Source: Saccoglossus kowalevskii
Taxonomy: Eukaryota > Hemichordata > Enteropneusta > Harrimaniidae
Direction of reading: 5' to 3'
Length of the DNA: 36,257 nucleotides
Assembly: GCF_000003605.2 (NCBI RefSeq)
Contig: NW_003135348.1
Span: 132,797 to 169,053, forward strand
Of the stretch, positions 33,501 through 36,257 are shown piece by piece (positions within the stretch are counted from its first letter, which is position 1; every line of letters starts with the position of its first letter). The notes beneath the pieces are model-generated. The model made no database searches and had not been told where the DNA came from. It worked only from the letters and a program-made list of their open reading frames with translations. The position numbers and the translations under genes were made by a program.

Positions 33501-35668
33501 ACTTTAAATCTCTGGACACGGCAGTGTTTGCATACTCTTGTTGCGATCAAACAAACCATTAAACGTTAAGTGGAAGATGGTTACATGACTAACATTTAAA
33601 GTACATATAACCTCAATTCAAAACATAATATTACAAATTTTATAATAACATGGCTATTGTTTTGATATGGAATAATTAATAATTGACCATTTCAGTTTCT
33701 GAATTTATAATATCAATTTACTCATTTTCTGTTTTGTTTTGTAACTTTCATATAAACCAGCAACATGGTATAGCCTAGAATACCTGTCTGGCAATGATCT
33801 TAGCAGAGACTGATTCTACTGTTTCTTAACCAACAATAGGAATATGAAAGATGATAAAACACTCACATCTCTATTGTACGCATCTCGCAAACGATTGAAT
33901 CCGCTAACAGGTGTTATTTTCACAGCTAGAAATGTCACACAGCTCAGGAACCACCCCTCTTTAAACGCAACACATGACCTCAAGTTTCAGTTGTTGGAAC
34001 AAAGGTCAAATGGGAGACTTGATTGATAAGTGATTGTGTTTACTTGGTAATTCTTGACAAAGGCACAATTAAACGTACACCGCATACACAGACGAATACT
34101 GTAACCTCTTTAAATATACGAAAGACAATTTTTTGCGAATTCCATAAGTCAGTAAAAATCATGAAATTTTGTAACACTTCATGTACTGTAGAATACTTTA
34201 TTTTTGCTTGGAATTTATTTTCGCTGAAGGGATGATTCAGTTAAATCAAAATCCAGTGAATATACTTTTTTTTCCTGTATTTCACATTAAACTCATCAAA
34301 AATCAGTGAAAATAAATTCCATACAAAATGCCCAAAAAGCCTTTTCAGCAAAAATTAATTCCAGCGAAAATAAAGTATGCCACAGTATGCTAAAAATCAC
34401 CAAATCTGGAAAATTTCCAAAATTACCCAGTTGTATGTATGCATCAGGGGGCAAAGGATAATTCATGTGACTGAACAGATAATGGTGGCACAAGACAAGG
34501 TGCAGCAGAACAAAAAATGGACTTCCCTAGGGCCCCCTCACCCATAACTCTAATCCTAACTCTTCTCTCTCTCCAGTGCCCGTTCCCAATTTCAAATTTA
34601 TATGCCTCTGAGTTATTTGGAGTGTTATGGTTCTAGGTTGGAGGGGTCTGAAGGAACTATTTCAAAACCTGTTACAACTGAGATTATAAAATTATACATG
34701 TATAGTTGCAGCTAACAGTAAAGAAAGGAATGACATTAACATTTCAGGAATCAAGTTGACCACAAGATTTTTACTTATTGTGAAATACTTTATTTTTTAT
34801 GGAATTAATTTTCGCTGAAAAGGCTTTTTAGACATTTTGTATAGAATTTATTTTCACTGATTTTTGATGAGTTTAATGTAAAATATAGAAAAAAATGTAT
34901 ATTCGCTGGATTTTATTTCACGAAATCATCCCTTCAGCGAAAACAGCAAAAATAAATTCCAAATGAAAACAAAGTATTCTACAGTATTTTTACTTAGCCA
35001 CAAGAAATAAATACAGGTCTGAGGCAAATAAACGAATCAAGCCACTTTACATGTAGTTAAATGTAATGGTCTGATACAAAAACATCTTGCAAGTAATAAG
35101 AAAAAATCTACAGAAGTGTTGTCACTATGGAAACAAGCAAGACCCCTTGCCCTGTGACATGCTTGATAACTGAAAGCTCTGCTATGAATTAAAAATTTGG
35201 TAGTAGATAGTAGTGAAGCACCTACGATAGATGAAGTATAATATGAGATAAATGTGACAAAAATAACTATTTAATGAAGTTGATGGAATGCTGCCAGTAT
35301 ATACAGACCCCTTGTAGCTACAATATATTACAAGTAATAGCAGGGAAGTCATTGGGGAAAGAAAAGAAGAGTAAAAATACTTGATGTTGCATTTCTTAGT
35401 ACAAAATTAAATTGGAAAATTCAGAAAAGAATGTGAAATATTTCGAGGTCTGAATCAGAAAGAAAATCTTGAGAGATTGATTACAGAATCAGTGATCAGA
35501 AATTTTCTATTCACAAATCCTGATAACAATATTTGAAAAAATTTTTTTAATTTTGCGATTTTTGTCAAATGATTTGAAAAAACACAAAGAAATAATATTT
35601 TACTTACTTTAACAAGGTCATCTTCCTTGAAATGATTTGTAATATCTTTGATACCGGTAACAAAGTTC
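3418..35668 (-). CDS. ACAP2: ACAP2-like ArfGAP (BAR-PH-ArfGAP-ankyrin), 25 exons, 5' partial
   Basis: This gene encodes a GTPase-activating protein for Arf GTPases (Arf6 in the known family), acting on plasma-membrane and endosomal membranes. I rebuilt 25 exons, all with GT donors and AG acceptors. Together they give 2296 nt: one leading base of a split codon, then 764 codons and TAG. Residue numbers here count from the first complete codon. BAR domain is about 1-190, PH about 205-305 (MEGYLFKRASNAFKTWN, QADSENLRKGW), ArfGAP about 338-455 with a C-x2-C-x16-C-x2-C zinc finger, a basic/Ser-Thr linker 456-585, and ankyrin repeats about 586-715. Domain order and the family-typical motifs identify the ACAP group (vertebrate ACAP1/2/3, fly CenB1A), with ACAP2 the closest by eye. 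Human ACAP2 is about 780 residues; this protein would be roughly 820 with its missing N-terminus. The invertebrate gene may be a single pre-duplication orthologue, so the symbol is approximate. Confidence 0.97.
4155..4216 (-). CDS. ACAP2: ACAP exon x: post-ankyrin helix (residues 712-733)
   Basis: Encodes LRLARLHEDMRESEGIFSNS with split codons at both ends. LLRLAR and EDMRESEG are conserved in ACAP C-termini. Acceptor is ATCTCAG, donor is GTAAATATAT, next to a TA-rich stretch. Confidence 0.95.
4368..4575. repeat. 41-bp tandem repeat, about 5 copies
   Basis: The unit contains CTCTTTAAAAACAAAAGAAT followed by CCCTGACAAATGACAATGAGG. GAGG recurs at 4408, 4449, 4490, 4531 and 4572, an exact 41-bp period. 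Copies differ by only a few bases, so the array is young. It lies in the intron between exons 4155-4216 and 5323-5372. Confidence 0.93.
5113..5262. mobile_element. Diverged family D MITE copy
   Basis: Contains CTTTATTTTTGCTTAGAATT and CAGTGAAAATAAATTCCATA, the diagnostic halves of the family seen intact at 34184, 34776 and 35757. The ends are decayed. Confidence 0.65.
5323..5372 (-). CDS. ACAP2: ACAP exon w: last ankyrin repeat (residues 696-712)
   Basis: A 50-nt exon encodes DALKIALTTANADIVT plus a split Leu, matching DPLSIAVEAANADIVT of ACAP2. Acceptor is TTTACAG, donor is GTAAGTATG. Confidence 0.95.
5800..6262. repeat. Dispersed repeat H, copy 1
   Basis: Two blocks recur elsewhere. TTTATGATAAATGAT through TTGAATCCACTTTGG (about 5862-5953) returns at 9355-9437. 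The block from GAGTCAG through TTTCTGTTGCGTCAGTGA and CAGTGGCATGACATATTGT (to about 6255) returns at 23870-24107. This suggests an interspersed element of about 450 bp or more, class unknown. Confidence 0.75.
6333..6393 (-). CDS. ACAP2: ACAP exon v: third ankyrin repeat (residues 676-695)
   Basis: Encodes LVCLFLKRGANQHAVDADGQ. CLFLKRGANQHA is essentially identical to vertebrate ACAP2. Acceptor is ATTTCAG, donor is GTGAGATTA. Confidence 0.97.
6452..6686 (+). mobile_element. TTAA MITE, family B, copy 1 (235 bp)
   Basis: Left end TTTTTTCACCACCAAAC, right end AACTGGTGGTGAAAAGG followed by TTAA at 6687-6690. The left TTAA has mutated. The interior AAATATTTCTGGAAATGAAC and GAGCCAACAGAC matches the copies at 11118 and 25280. 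Confidence 0.85.
6933..7042 (-). CDS. ACAP2: ACAP exon u: second ankyrin repeat (residues 639-675)
   Basis: Begins GSLAACDFLLLNGAKVNTRD and continues to LHHATILGHT with a split Gly. Shows the canonical ankyrin pattern of CxFLLxNGAxVNxxD and GxxxLHHAxxxGHTG. Acceptor is TCTAATAG, donor is GTAAGTAC (cut after CAGG). Confidence 0.97.
7190..7590 (+). repeat. ATGGCNGYCATT-type interspersed repeat, copy 1, with (CA)n and GGAC-rich tail
   Basis: Contains ACCAAGTTTGAACAAAATTA, CAGAAATGCTTGATTTTGA, CAAAAATGGCTGTCATTCTG and GTGAAGTTTGATTGTGATTA, all shared in the same order with 29055-29770. It ends in a GACGGACGGACGCACACAC microsatellite. No coding capacity; class unknown. Confidence 0.75.
7708..7824 (-). 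CDS. ACAP2: ACAP exon t: first ankyrin repeat (residues 600-638)
   Basis: A phase-0 exon of 39 codons begins AAGANNLPVMLEALANGAEV and continues NWINTEDHRKCPLHQAVFG. GANNLPVM and ANGAxVNW are conserved in ACAP ankyrin domains, which in vertebrate ACAP2 bind Rab35. Acceptor is ACCTCAG, donor is GTAAGTAGC. Confidence 0.97.
8306..8560 (-). mobile_element. tRNA-derived SINE
   Basis: Read on the minus strand from about 8556, it begins with an A-box-like TAGCATAGTGGTTGTCGC and a B-box-like AAGTTCAAATCC with tRNA-like spacing. A GC-richer body of about 190 bp follows and ends GACACCAGGATAGCACATT. This is the layout of a tRNA-headed SINE with RNA polymerase III promoter boxes. The open frame at 8306-8518 is incidental. 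Confidence 0.78.
8781..8887 (-). CDS. ACAP2: ACAP exon s: linker to ankyrin repeats (residues 564-599)
   Basis: Encodes SSDEESIDETMVTNDATTTS, then LEDLAKLHPNMLLYK, entering the first ankyrin helix. Acceptor is TTTCTTAG, donor is GTAATATTC. Confidence 0.94.
9340..9443. repeat. Dispersed repeat H, partial copy 2
   Basis: TTTATGATAAATGATATCAT through AATATCTTTATTGCAATTGAATCCACTTTGG (split here for length) repeats the 5862-5953 block with few changes. Confidence 0.75.
10353..10420. repeat. 37-bp direct duplication
   Basis: CTTTTGACAGCACCAGACTT then GCTGCATGC occurs at 10354 and again at 10391 with one difference. It is preceded by TTAACC, resembling the start of a family B/C element. It lies about 25 bp downstream of the donor of exon 10446-10577 in transcript sense. 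Confidence 0.85.
10446..10577 (-). CDS. ACAP2: ACAP exon r: acidic linker with DSG motif (residues 521-564)
   Basis: Encodes VSSDSGLGGSADVLVFGSCL, then a charged run ending DIDQFADY. DSGLGGS (524-530) resembles a beta-TrCP phosphodegron, and human ACAP2 as I recall it has DSGIQQS at a similar place. Acceptor is TTTTACAG, donor is GTAAGACA. Open frame, conserved phase and splice sites support the exon. Confidence 0.9.
10982..11113 (+). mobile_element. TTAA MITE, family A, copy 1 (132 bp)
   Basis: TTAA at 10978-10981 and 11114-11117. Terminal inverted repeats AGCGGGAGGGTCGTCACCTG and CAGGTGACGACACCCCCGCT match at 18 of 20 positions. The interior has AACACACGCTAAAAACGCAA and CTCATGAGTAGACGCTTG. 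The right TTAA is also the left TTAA of the next element. Confidence 0.92.
11118..11353 (+). mobile_element. TTAA MITE, family B, copy 2 (236 bp)
   Basis: Starts CCTTTTCACCACCAGACTTT and ends ACTGGCGGTGAAAAGT, bounded by TTAA at 11114-11117 and 11354-11357. Best-preserved forward copy of the family; directly abuts the family A element. Confidence 0.92.
11599..11852 (-). CDS. ACAP2: ACAP exon q: end of ArfGAP and basic linker (residues 436-520)
   Basis: At 254 nt this is the largest exon. It begins DVREAWIRAKYVDKKFVKKL, the last ArfGAP helix (REAxIRAKYVxKKFV). A basic stretch KHHRRKSKKATSK and a Thr/Ser-rich tail follow. The linker is lineage-specific and probably disordered. Acceptor is TTCCAG, donor is GTAGGATA. 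Confidence 0.95.
12229..12323 (-). CDS. ACAP2: ACAP exon p: ArfGAP helices (residues 404-435)
   Basis: Encodes VMAELGNDKINKIYEASVDE followed by TIAKRAMPMCD and a split Arg. ELGND and the IYEA helix are typical of ArfGAP domains. Acceptor is TTTACAG, donor is GTAAGACA. Confidence 0.96.
12385..12540 (+). mobile_element. TTAA MITE, family A, copy 2 (156 bp)
   Basis: TTAA at 12381-12384 and 12541-12544. Ends AGCGTTAGGGTGTCACCTGC and GCAGGTGACGACCCCCCCCC followed by GCT. Same interior as copy 1 (CACACGCTAAAAATGCAAAG, GTAGACGCTTGTTTGTCAAC) plus about 24 extra bases. Confidence 0.92.
14243..14437 (+). mobile_element. TTAA MITE, family C, copy 2 (195 bp, shortened)
   Basis: Begins CCCTTCGAGTGCCAGATA after TTGA (decayed TTAA) and ends ACTGTGCTCAAAAGG before TTAA at 14438-14441. 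The interior GGACCAAACAGACAG and GAGCAGATTATAC match family C, with about 36 bp missing. Confidence 0.75.
15713..15810. mobile_element. Partial family D MITE
   Basis: ACTGTAAATTACTTTATTTT and AGCTGATATTAATTTTAGCT with GAAAAGACTTTCTGGGTGTT parallel the left half of the copy at 34776. The other half is missing; a hairpin element follows directly. Confidence 0.6.
15811..15939. mobile_element. 129-bp hairpin element with 40-bp inverted arms
   Basis: The left arm 15811-15850 begins TTGCATACAGTCCCTAGTTT; the right arm 15900-15939 ends AAGGGACTGTATGCAA. The arms are complementary at 37 of 40 positions around a 49-base AT-rich loop. In RNA either strand would fold into a long stem. Probably a foldback MITE. 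Confidence 0.85.
16644..16800 (+). mobile_element. TTAA MITE, family B, copy 3 (157 bp, internal deletion)
   Basis: Starts CCTTTTCACCACCAGACTTT and ends GAATTGGTGGTGAAAGGGT before TTAA at 16801-16804. About 80 bp of the family interior (the AAAATTTGGCT to GCAGACTAT part) is missing. Confidence 0.85.
16981..17050 (-). CDS. ACAP2: ACAP exon o: ArfGAP core (residues 381-403)
   Basis: Encodes SFGVQTSKVRSLTLDAWEPE then TRK. It matches the family block SLGVHFSKVRSLTLD but with F for L, QT for HF, and TRK for LLK at the end. Acceptor is TTGCAG; donor GTAGGTTG is weaker than its neighbours. The following intron is 4.66 kb. Confidence 0.95.
17466..17529 (-). CDS. ACAP2: ACAP exon n: second half of ArfGAP zinc finger and Arg finger (residues 359-380)
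   Basis: Encodes PRWASINLGITLCIECSGTH plus split codons at both ends. R361 in PRWAS is the position of the catalytic arginine finger in ArfGAPs; C372 and C375 complete the C-x2-C-x16-C-x2-C finger. SGTHR replaces the near-invariant SGIHR. Acceptor is TTTCAG, donor is GTATGTTG. Confidence 0.96.
18048..18109 (-). CDS. ACAP2: ACAP exon m: first half of ArfGAP zinc finger (residues 339-359)
   Basis: Encodes LLTKLQSIPGNDKCCDCQTP. C352 and C355 are the first zinc-ligand pair of the ArfGAP finger. Acceptor is TTTTTAG, donor is GTAAGTATT; the last base A begins a split Asn codon. Confidence 0.96.
18151..18241. repeat. Short tandem repeat of about 20/40 bp
   Basis: Alternating blocks CTTGACCAGTATATACTAGC and ATTGACCAACATATACTA repeat about four to five times. 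Intronic, just upstream of the ArfGAP exon 18048-18109 in transcript sense. Confidence 0.85.
18268..18473 (+). mobile_element. TTAA MITE, family B, copy 4 (right end lost)
   Basis: Follows TTAA at 18264-18267. CATTTTTACAACCAGACTTT and the interior GTGCCAACAAACAAAATGTC, AAAAAATTTGGCTGTTTTTG match family B. The distal CTGGTGGTGAAAAGG end is degraded. Confidence 0.75.
18801..18883 (-). CDS. ACAP2: ACAP exon l: Ser-rich PH-ArfGAP linker (residues 311-338)
   Basis: Encodes TANDESSSSSVEASIERGSN followed by ATKSEP and a split Ser. It is the low-complexity linker between PH and ArfGAP; its sequence is not conserved, so the call rests on splice sites, phase match and position. Acceptor is CCCTAG, donor is GTATGTTA. 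Confidence 0.85.
19139..19247 (-). CDS. ACAP2: ACAP exon k: C-terminal helix of PH domain (residues 275-310)
   Basis: Encodes TCMLQADSENLRKGWIEALE and continues AAINRSFSDHGNTLEK. CMLQADSE followed by the W-containing helix is the standard end of an ACAP PH domain. Acceptor is AATTACAG, donor is GTAAGTCG. Confidence 0.97.
19505..20470. repeat. Minisatellite of 23 copies (44-bp then 38-41-bp units)
   Basis: Every unit contains AGTGAAAATAAATG or a one-base variant. Copies 1-7 (to about 19800) have period 44 and GCTTCTACCGTAAATGATGT. Copies 8-23 have period 41 (a few 38) and GATTCTACAGTAAATGTCRC. The switch between types is sharp. The unit core resembles the end of family D MITEs. It fills most of the intron between PH exons 20612 and 19247. 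Confidence 0.96.
20612..20709 (-). CDS. ACAP2: ACAP exon j: PH domain (residues 242-274)
   Basis: Encodes DTPTVVADLNLCTVKLANEI and then ERRFCFEVVSPTK. The LCTVK and RRFCFEVVSPTK blocks are diagnostic of ACAP PH domains. Acceptor is TTTCAG, donor is GTAAGTTAC; last codon split AA|G. Confidence 0.97.
20803..20892 (+). mobile_element. TTAA MITE, family A, copy 3 (cut by gap)
   Basis: AGTGAGAGGATCGTCACCTC, then AACACACGCTAAAAACGCAA and GGCTCATGGGTA reproduce family A until the N run. The right end is in or beyond the gap. Confidence 0.8.
20893..20942. other. Assembly gap (50 N)
   Basis: A run of 50 unknown bases. Open frames crossing it are artefacts. It is flanked by two family A MITEs in opposite orientation, which may explain the failed assembly. 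Confidence 0.99.
20995..21150 (-). mobile_element. TTAA MITE, family A, copy 4 (156 bp, inverted)
   Basis: TTAA at 20991-20994 and 21151-21154. Ends AGCGGGGGAGTCGTCCCCTG and CAGGCGAGGACCCTCCCGCT. The interior reads as the reverse complement of copies 1-3 (CCATGAGCCTTTGCG, TTAGCGTGTGTTGTTATC). Same length as copy 2. Confidence 0.92.
21782..21833 (-). CDS. ACAP2: ACAP exon i: PH domain (residues 225-241)
   Basis: A 52-nt exon encodes RWFIIQNNQLIYQKKLK after the split Arg, the second and third PH strands. Acceptor follows a run of T (polypyrimidine tract), TTTTCAG; donor is GTAAGTTTTG. Confidence 0.96.
22280..22377 (-). CDS. ACAP2: ACAP exon h: start of PH domain (residues 192-224)
   Basis: Encodes a short linker and the first PH beta-strand, MEGYLFKRASNAFKTWNR. 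The basic residues here sit where PH domains contact phosphoinositide headgroups. Acceptor is AACATAG, donor is GTAAATATG; last codon split AG|A. A 380-bp inverted-repeat element lies about 60 bp upstream of the acceptor. Confidence 0.97.
22440..22819. mobile_element. 380-bp CAG-ended inverted-repeat element (hAT-like MITE?)
   Basis: The first 29 bases (CAGAGGTACATTACTTGGGG then TTTGCAACT) are the exact reverse complement of the last 29. A further imperfect match, GGTGACAT..AAGAT, lies inward. ATATTAT flanks both sides (22433-22439 and 22820-22826), a possible 7-bp duplication. CAG..CTG ends suggest hAT, but that superfamily normally makes 8-bp duplications, so the class is uncertain. No coding capacity. 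Confidence 0.88.
23330..23560 (+). mobile_element. TTAA MITE, family C, copy 3 (231 bp)
   Basis: Begins CCCTTAGAGTACCATTTTTC after TCAA and ends TTTTGGCATTCAAAAAA before TTAA at 23561-23564. Same length as copy 1, with matching CCCGCTCAAATTG, CAGACTATATATGGAACTAT and CACCTGAAGTTGA. Confidence 0.8.
23673..23747 (-). CDS. ACAP2: ACAP exon g: end of BAR domain (residues 167-191)
   Basis: A phase-0 exon of 25 codons encodes LAEQRVTAIAEKKEMDKRHN followed by LVNDV, a charged helix ending the BAR domain. Acceptor is TTCACAG, donor is GTAAGCTA. Confidence 0.95.
23822..24112. repeat. Dispersed repeat H, copy 3
   Basis: GGATCCTGAGTCAAAATGGA through TTTTCTGTTGTGTCAATGAC and CAGTGGTGTGTCATATTGTA parallel the order of the 5800-6262 copy, lacking the TTTATGATAAATGAT block. 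Confidence 0.7.
24705..24800 (-). CDS. ACAP2: ACAP exon f: BAR domain (residues 135-166)
   Basis: A phase-0 exon of 32 codons contains LLSFTQAQYTFNHQGYDLL and ends QLSSQ. The HQGYDL motif is conserved in the last BAR helix. Acceptor is TTACAG, donor is GTAAGATA. Confidence 0.96.
24820..24940. repeat. CCATGGTA/CCATGATC simple-sequence-like stretch
   Basis: Irregular repeats of ACCATGGTA, ACAACCATGATC and TACCATATGGCAACCACCACC next to exon 24705-24800, upstream in transcript sense. Low-complexity; no known class. Confidence 0.6.
25280..25515 (-). mobile_element. TTAA MITE, family B, copy 5 (236 bp, inverted)
   Basis: TTAA at 25276-25279 and 25516-25519. Ends CCTTTCCACAACCAGTT and AGTCTGGTGGTGAAAGGG. 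Reverse orientation relative to copy 2 and exactly the same length. Confidence 0.92.
25568..25612 (-). CDS. ACAP2: ACAP exon e: BAR domain (residues 120-134)
   Basis: A 45-nt phase-0 micro-exon encodes ISIVDSRKKYEILNS, matching the INVLQSKRRSEILKS region. Acceptor is TTTGTAG, donor is GTAAGTATG. The intron before it is the largest in the window (25613-31145). Confidence 0.94.
25613..28089 (-). other. Downstream half of the 5.5-kb intron, no recognised gene
   Basis: Includes a stretch near 26566-26600 (TACCGTACTTCCCAAGCATA, then AGCCTATCCC) whose reverse complement is partly repeated at 30912-30970, probably transposon ends. A segment at 27190-27235 resembles 19402-19445. I see no ACAP exon and no other gene I can name. 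Confidence 0.5.
27190..27235. repeat. Segment repeated at 19402-19445
   Basis: AAAATCTGCTAAATTAAACC with TACGTGAACATGTAAAGTAAC resembles AAAATCTGCTGAATTAAATC with CACATGAACGTATAAAATTAC just left of the minisatellite. A remnant of a shared element. Confidence 0.55.
28172..28518 (+). other. Coding-like stretch in two frames, identity unknown
   Basis: The frame from ATG 28172 ends with TAA after TLYM (28375). An overlapping frame continues SKRRRPEENTVHVTSTFTNQ, DWQKVVRHLSSILSIDKYDA and ends TGA at 28518. KRPDENT in the first frame and RRPEENT in the second derive from a duplicated DNA segment. Amino-acid composition and GC content are more coding-like than the surrounding intron. It could be a frameshifted pseudogene, an exon of a nested gene, or chance. 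I do not recognise a family. Confidence 0.25.
28895..30002 (+). repeat. Tandemly arranged ATGGCCGCCATT-type interspersed repeats
   Basis: Blocks such as AAAATGGCCGCCAGTC, GGCCATTTTGAATC, ACCAAGTTTGAACAAAATCC and AGAAATGCTTGATTTT recur at offsets of about 301, 273 and 150 bp, suggesting partial tandem duplication of one element. The right part (GAAGTTTGATTGTGATTGGT) matches 7440-7460, and a distinct tail ends near CATAAGCTCCGTTTCACGAG. The ATGGCCGCCATT motifs are self-complementary and could form local stems. Confidence 0.75.
30003..31073 (-). other. Intron DNA upstream of exon d, no gene seen
   Basis: AT-rich with scattered CpG-containing words. Positions 30912-30970 carry a partial inverted copy of the 26566 segment (GGGCTTATACTCGA on the minus strand, ending TACCGTACTTTCC). 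No splice-supported exon. Confidence 0.5.
31146..31329 (-). CDS. ACAP2: ACAP exon d: BAR domain (residues 59-119)
   Basis: At 184 nt this is the longest BAR exon. It starts DIKKVKETKKVFDRITDD and ends ALDYVCQ. The blocks KHAQVNR, LSATR and ALDYV match the ACAP BAR domain closely. Acceptor is TTTGCAG, donor is GTATGTT. A 36-bp tandem repeat begins about 50 bp upstream of the acceptor in transcript sense. Confidence 0.97.
31378..31743. repeat. 36-bp tandem repeat with CCAAT motif, 10 copies
   Basis: The unit is GACCAATAGCATGGCAGTAT followed by TTCATCTCAAAATACT. GCAGTAT (or TAGTAT) recurs at 31384, 31420, 31456, 31492, 31528, 31563, 31599, 31635, 31671 and 31707, a 36-bp period with one 35. The period is a multiple of three, so long frames stay open on both strands; these are not genes. 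Confidence 0.95.
31809..32040 (-). mobile_element. TTAA MITE, family B, copy 6 (232 bp, inverted)
   Basis: Begins CCTTTTCATCACCAATTCCC and ends AAGTCTGGAGGTGAAAAGGT. The interior CTGCACTTTCTTTCAGAAGA and GTCTGCTGGCTCCAAATTAG match family B in reverse. The flanking TTAA is no longer visible. Confidence 0.82.
32268..32326 (-). CDS. ACAP2: ACAP exon c: BAR domain (residues 39-58)
   Basis: Encodes MLFDQTHRAICKALSGFVKE, the last codon being split GA|A. The LFDQT and FVKED blocks are hallmarks of ACAP BAR domains. Acceptor is TTTCAG, donor is GTAAGTACG. Confidence 0.96.
32462..32835. mobile_element. 374-bp element with 22-bp inverted ends
   Basis: ATAAAAAACTTAATTCCTTT then AG at 32462-32483 and its near-exact reverse complement at 32814-32835 (21 of 22). 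C-rich runs sit just inside both ends on the same strand. No clear target duplication; probably a decayed non-autonomous DNA transposon. Confidence 0.65.
32971..33024 (-). CDS. ACAP2: ACAP exon b: BAR domain (residues 21-38)
   Basis: A phase-0 exon of 18 codons encodes NSADKFVNALSEMQNYHS. Acceptor is TTACCAG, donor is GTAAGTGAAT. Aligns with the BAR helix before the LFDQT motif. Confidence 0.95.
33025..34183 (-). other. Intron between BAR exons, no recognised gene
   Basis: AT-rich sequence with no exon support. The open frame 33844-34026 shows no family resemblance. Confidence 0.5.
34184..34388 (+). mobile_element. Family D MITE, copy at 34184 (205 bp)
   Basis: Ends TACTGTAGAATACTTTATTT and AAAATAAAGTATGCCACAGT then A are imperfect inverted repeats, both bounded by TA, as expected of Tc1/mariner-type MITEs. 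Internal motifs are TTTATTTTCGCTGAAGGGAT and AGCGAAAATAAA. Confidence 0.82.
34776..34986 (-). mobile_element. Family D MITE, copy at 34776 (inverted)
   Basis: TATTGTGAAATACTTTATTT at the left and AAAACAAAGTATTCTACAGT then A at the right. Reading the other strand gives the same order of internal blocks as 34184 (GAAGGGATGATTTCGTG, TTTAATG..CATCAAAAATCAG). Confidence 0.82.
35608..35668 (-). CDS. ACAP2: ACAP exon a: BAR domain (residues 1-20)
   Basis: Acceptor CATAG precedes GAACTTTG; donor is GTAAGTAAAA. It enters with one base of a split codon and encodes NFVTGIKDITNHFKEDDLVK, aligning with the BAR segment of ACAP2 around QFMNGIRDL. It is the most 5' coding exon in the window; the protein start lies upstream. 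Confidence 0.93.
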
Positions 35669-35756
35669 CTATGAAATAAAAATATCACAATGAACTCTTA
35701 ACAGACTCAATACCAGTAAATGCAAGAGTGCACATTAAATGCACATTTTCCAAGCA

Positions 35757-35941
35757 TACTGTAAAATACTTTATTTTTACTTGAAATTTATTTTCGCTAT
35801 TTTCGCTGAAGGATGATTCCGTAAAAATAAAATCCAGCGAATATACTTTTTTTTTATATTTCACATTAAACTCCATATAATACGCTCAAAATGCCTTTCC
35901 AGCGAAAATTAATTCCAGCGAAAATAAAGTATTCCACAGTA
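35757..35941 (+). mobile_element. Family D MITE, copy at 35757 (185 bp)
   Basis: TACTGTAAAATACTTTATTT at the left and AAAATAAAGTATTCCACAGT then A at the right. A small duplication, TTTTCGCTATTTTCGCTGAAG, is visible near 35790. It lies in the intron 5' of exon 35608-35668. Confidence 0.85.
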
Positions 35942-36257
35942 TTATTGGTGGGCTAATATTTCTACTGGGGGCATGGAAGCAAACACATTTTGATTTCTTA
36001 CTTTATACTTTAAAATCGCAATATGTGCACACAAGACGTCATAGTTTTCATAATTTGCTTACAAACCATGGGATATGCTGCTGAGTTGAGAGGACATCCA
36101 CTTTCAGGGCAAAATTTTATAAAATCGTCCTTATTAAGGTATTTTCTCTAATAGAAAAACACATTACAATTGCACATATTGTATACTGAATTATTAAATA
36201 TGATATATTTTCATCATACAAATATCTTTGATAATTACACGAGTTATGTGCGATGAT
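35942..36257 (-). other. Intron sequence at the window edge
   Basis: No exon for the missing ACAP N-terminus can be found here. The remaining upstream BAR exon or exons must lie beyond the window. Confidence 0.6.

Noticed and set aside
36062-36115. Possible exon on the minus strand ending at a GTAAGC donor
   Set aside because: The translation in any frame does not match the missing ACAP N-terminus, and the phase does not fit the next exon, which needs two bases.

Overview
The window is nuclear DNA from an animal, most likely an invertebrate bilaterian. It is AT-rich, and its one clear gene is cut into many short exons with GT..AG introns. The introns are full of short non-autonomous transposons, minisatellites and a tRNA-derived SINE. 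A 50-base run of N (20893-20942) shows it comes from a draft assembly. The sequence does not let me name the species. No bacterial-type genes, operons, CRISPR arrays or structural RNA genes are visible.

One gene fills almost the whole window on the minus strand: an ACAP-type ArfGAP (ArfGAP with coiled-coil/BAR, ankyrin repeat and PH domains; ACAP2/centaurin-beta group). I could rebuild 25 coding exons by hand, from 35668 down to the stop codon at 3418-3420. They join in one open frame of 764 residues. The first exon or exons, about 55-60 residues of the BAR domain plus the promoter and 5' UTR, lie beyond base 36257. Transcript order is: BAR domain 35668-23673; PH domain 22377-19139; short Ser-rich linker 18883-18801; ArfGAP zinc finger and helices 18109-11599; long basic/acidic linker 11852-8781; ankyrin repeats 8887-4155; C-terminal tail 3515-3418. 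The 3' UTR probably runs down to about 2.0 kb.

The rest is intronic or 3'-flanking DNA dominated by repeats. Three families of about 130-236 bp MITE carry TTAA at their ends (piggyBac-like target duplications): family A (AGCGGG ends), family B (CCTTTTCACCACCAG ends) and family C (CCCTTTGAGTGCC-like ends). A fourth family, D, has ends around TACTGTAGAATACTTTATTTT and occurs up to five times. Its terminal sequence appears to have been amplified into a 23-copy minisatellite at 19505-20470. Other elements are a 380-bp CAG-ended element with nearly perfect inverted repeats, a 129-bp hairpin with 40-bp arms, a 374-bp inverted-repeat element, a tRNA-derived SINE, a repeat rich in ATGGCCGCCATT-like motifs, a 36-bp tandem repeat that places a CCAAT motif in nearly every copy, and the 3' end of a CR1/L2-like LINE at the left edge.

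The most interesting points are the origin of the minisatellite from a transposon end, two different TTAA MITEs placed back to back sharing one TTAA, unusual substitutions in the otherwise highly conserved ArfGAP core, a DSG-type phosphodegron-like motif in the linker, and a short coding-like stretch of unknown nature at 28172-28518 inside the largest intron.
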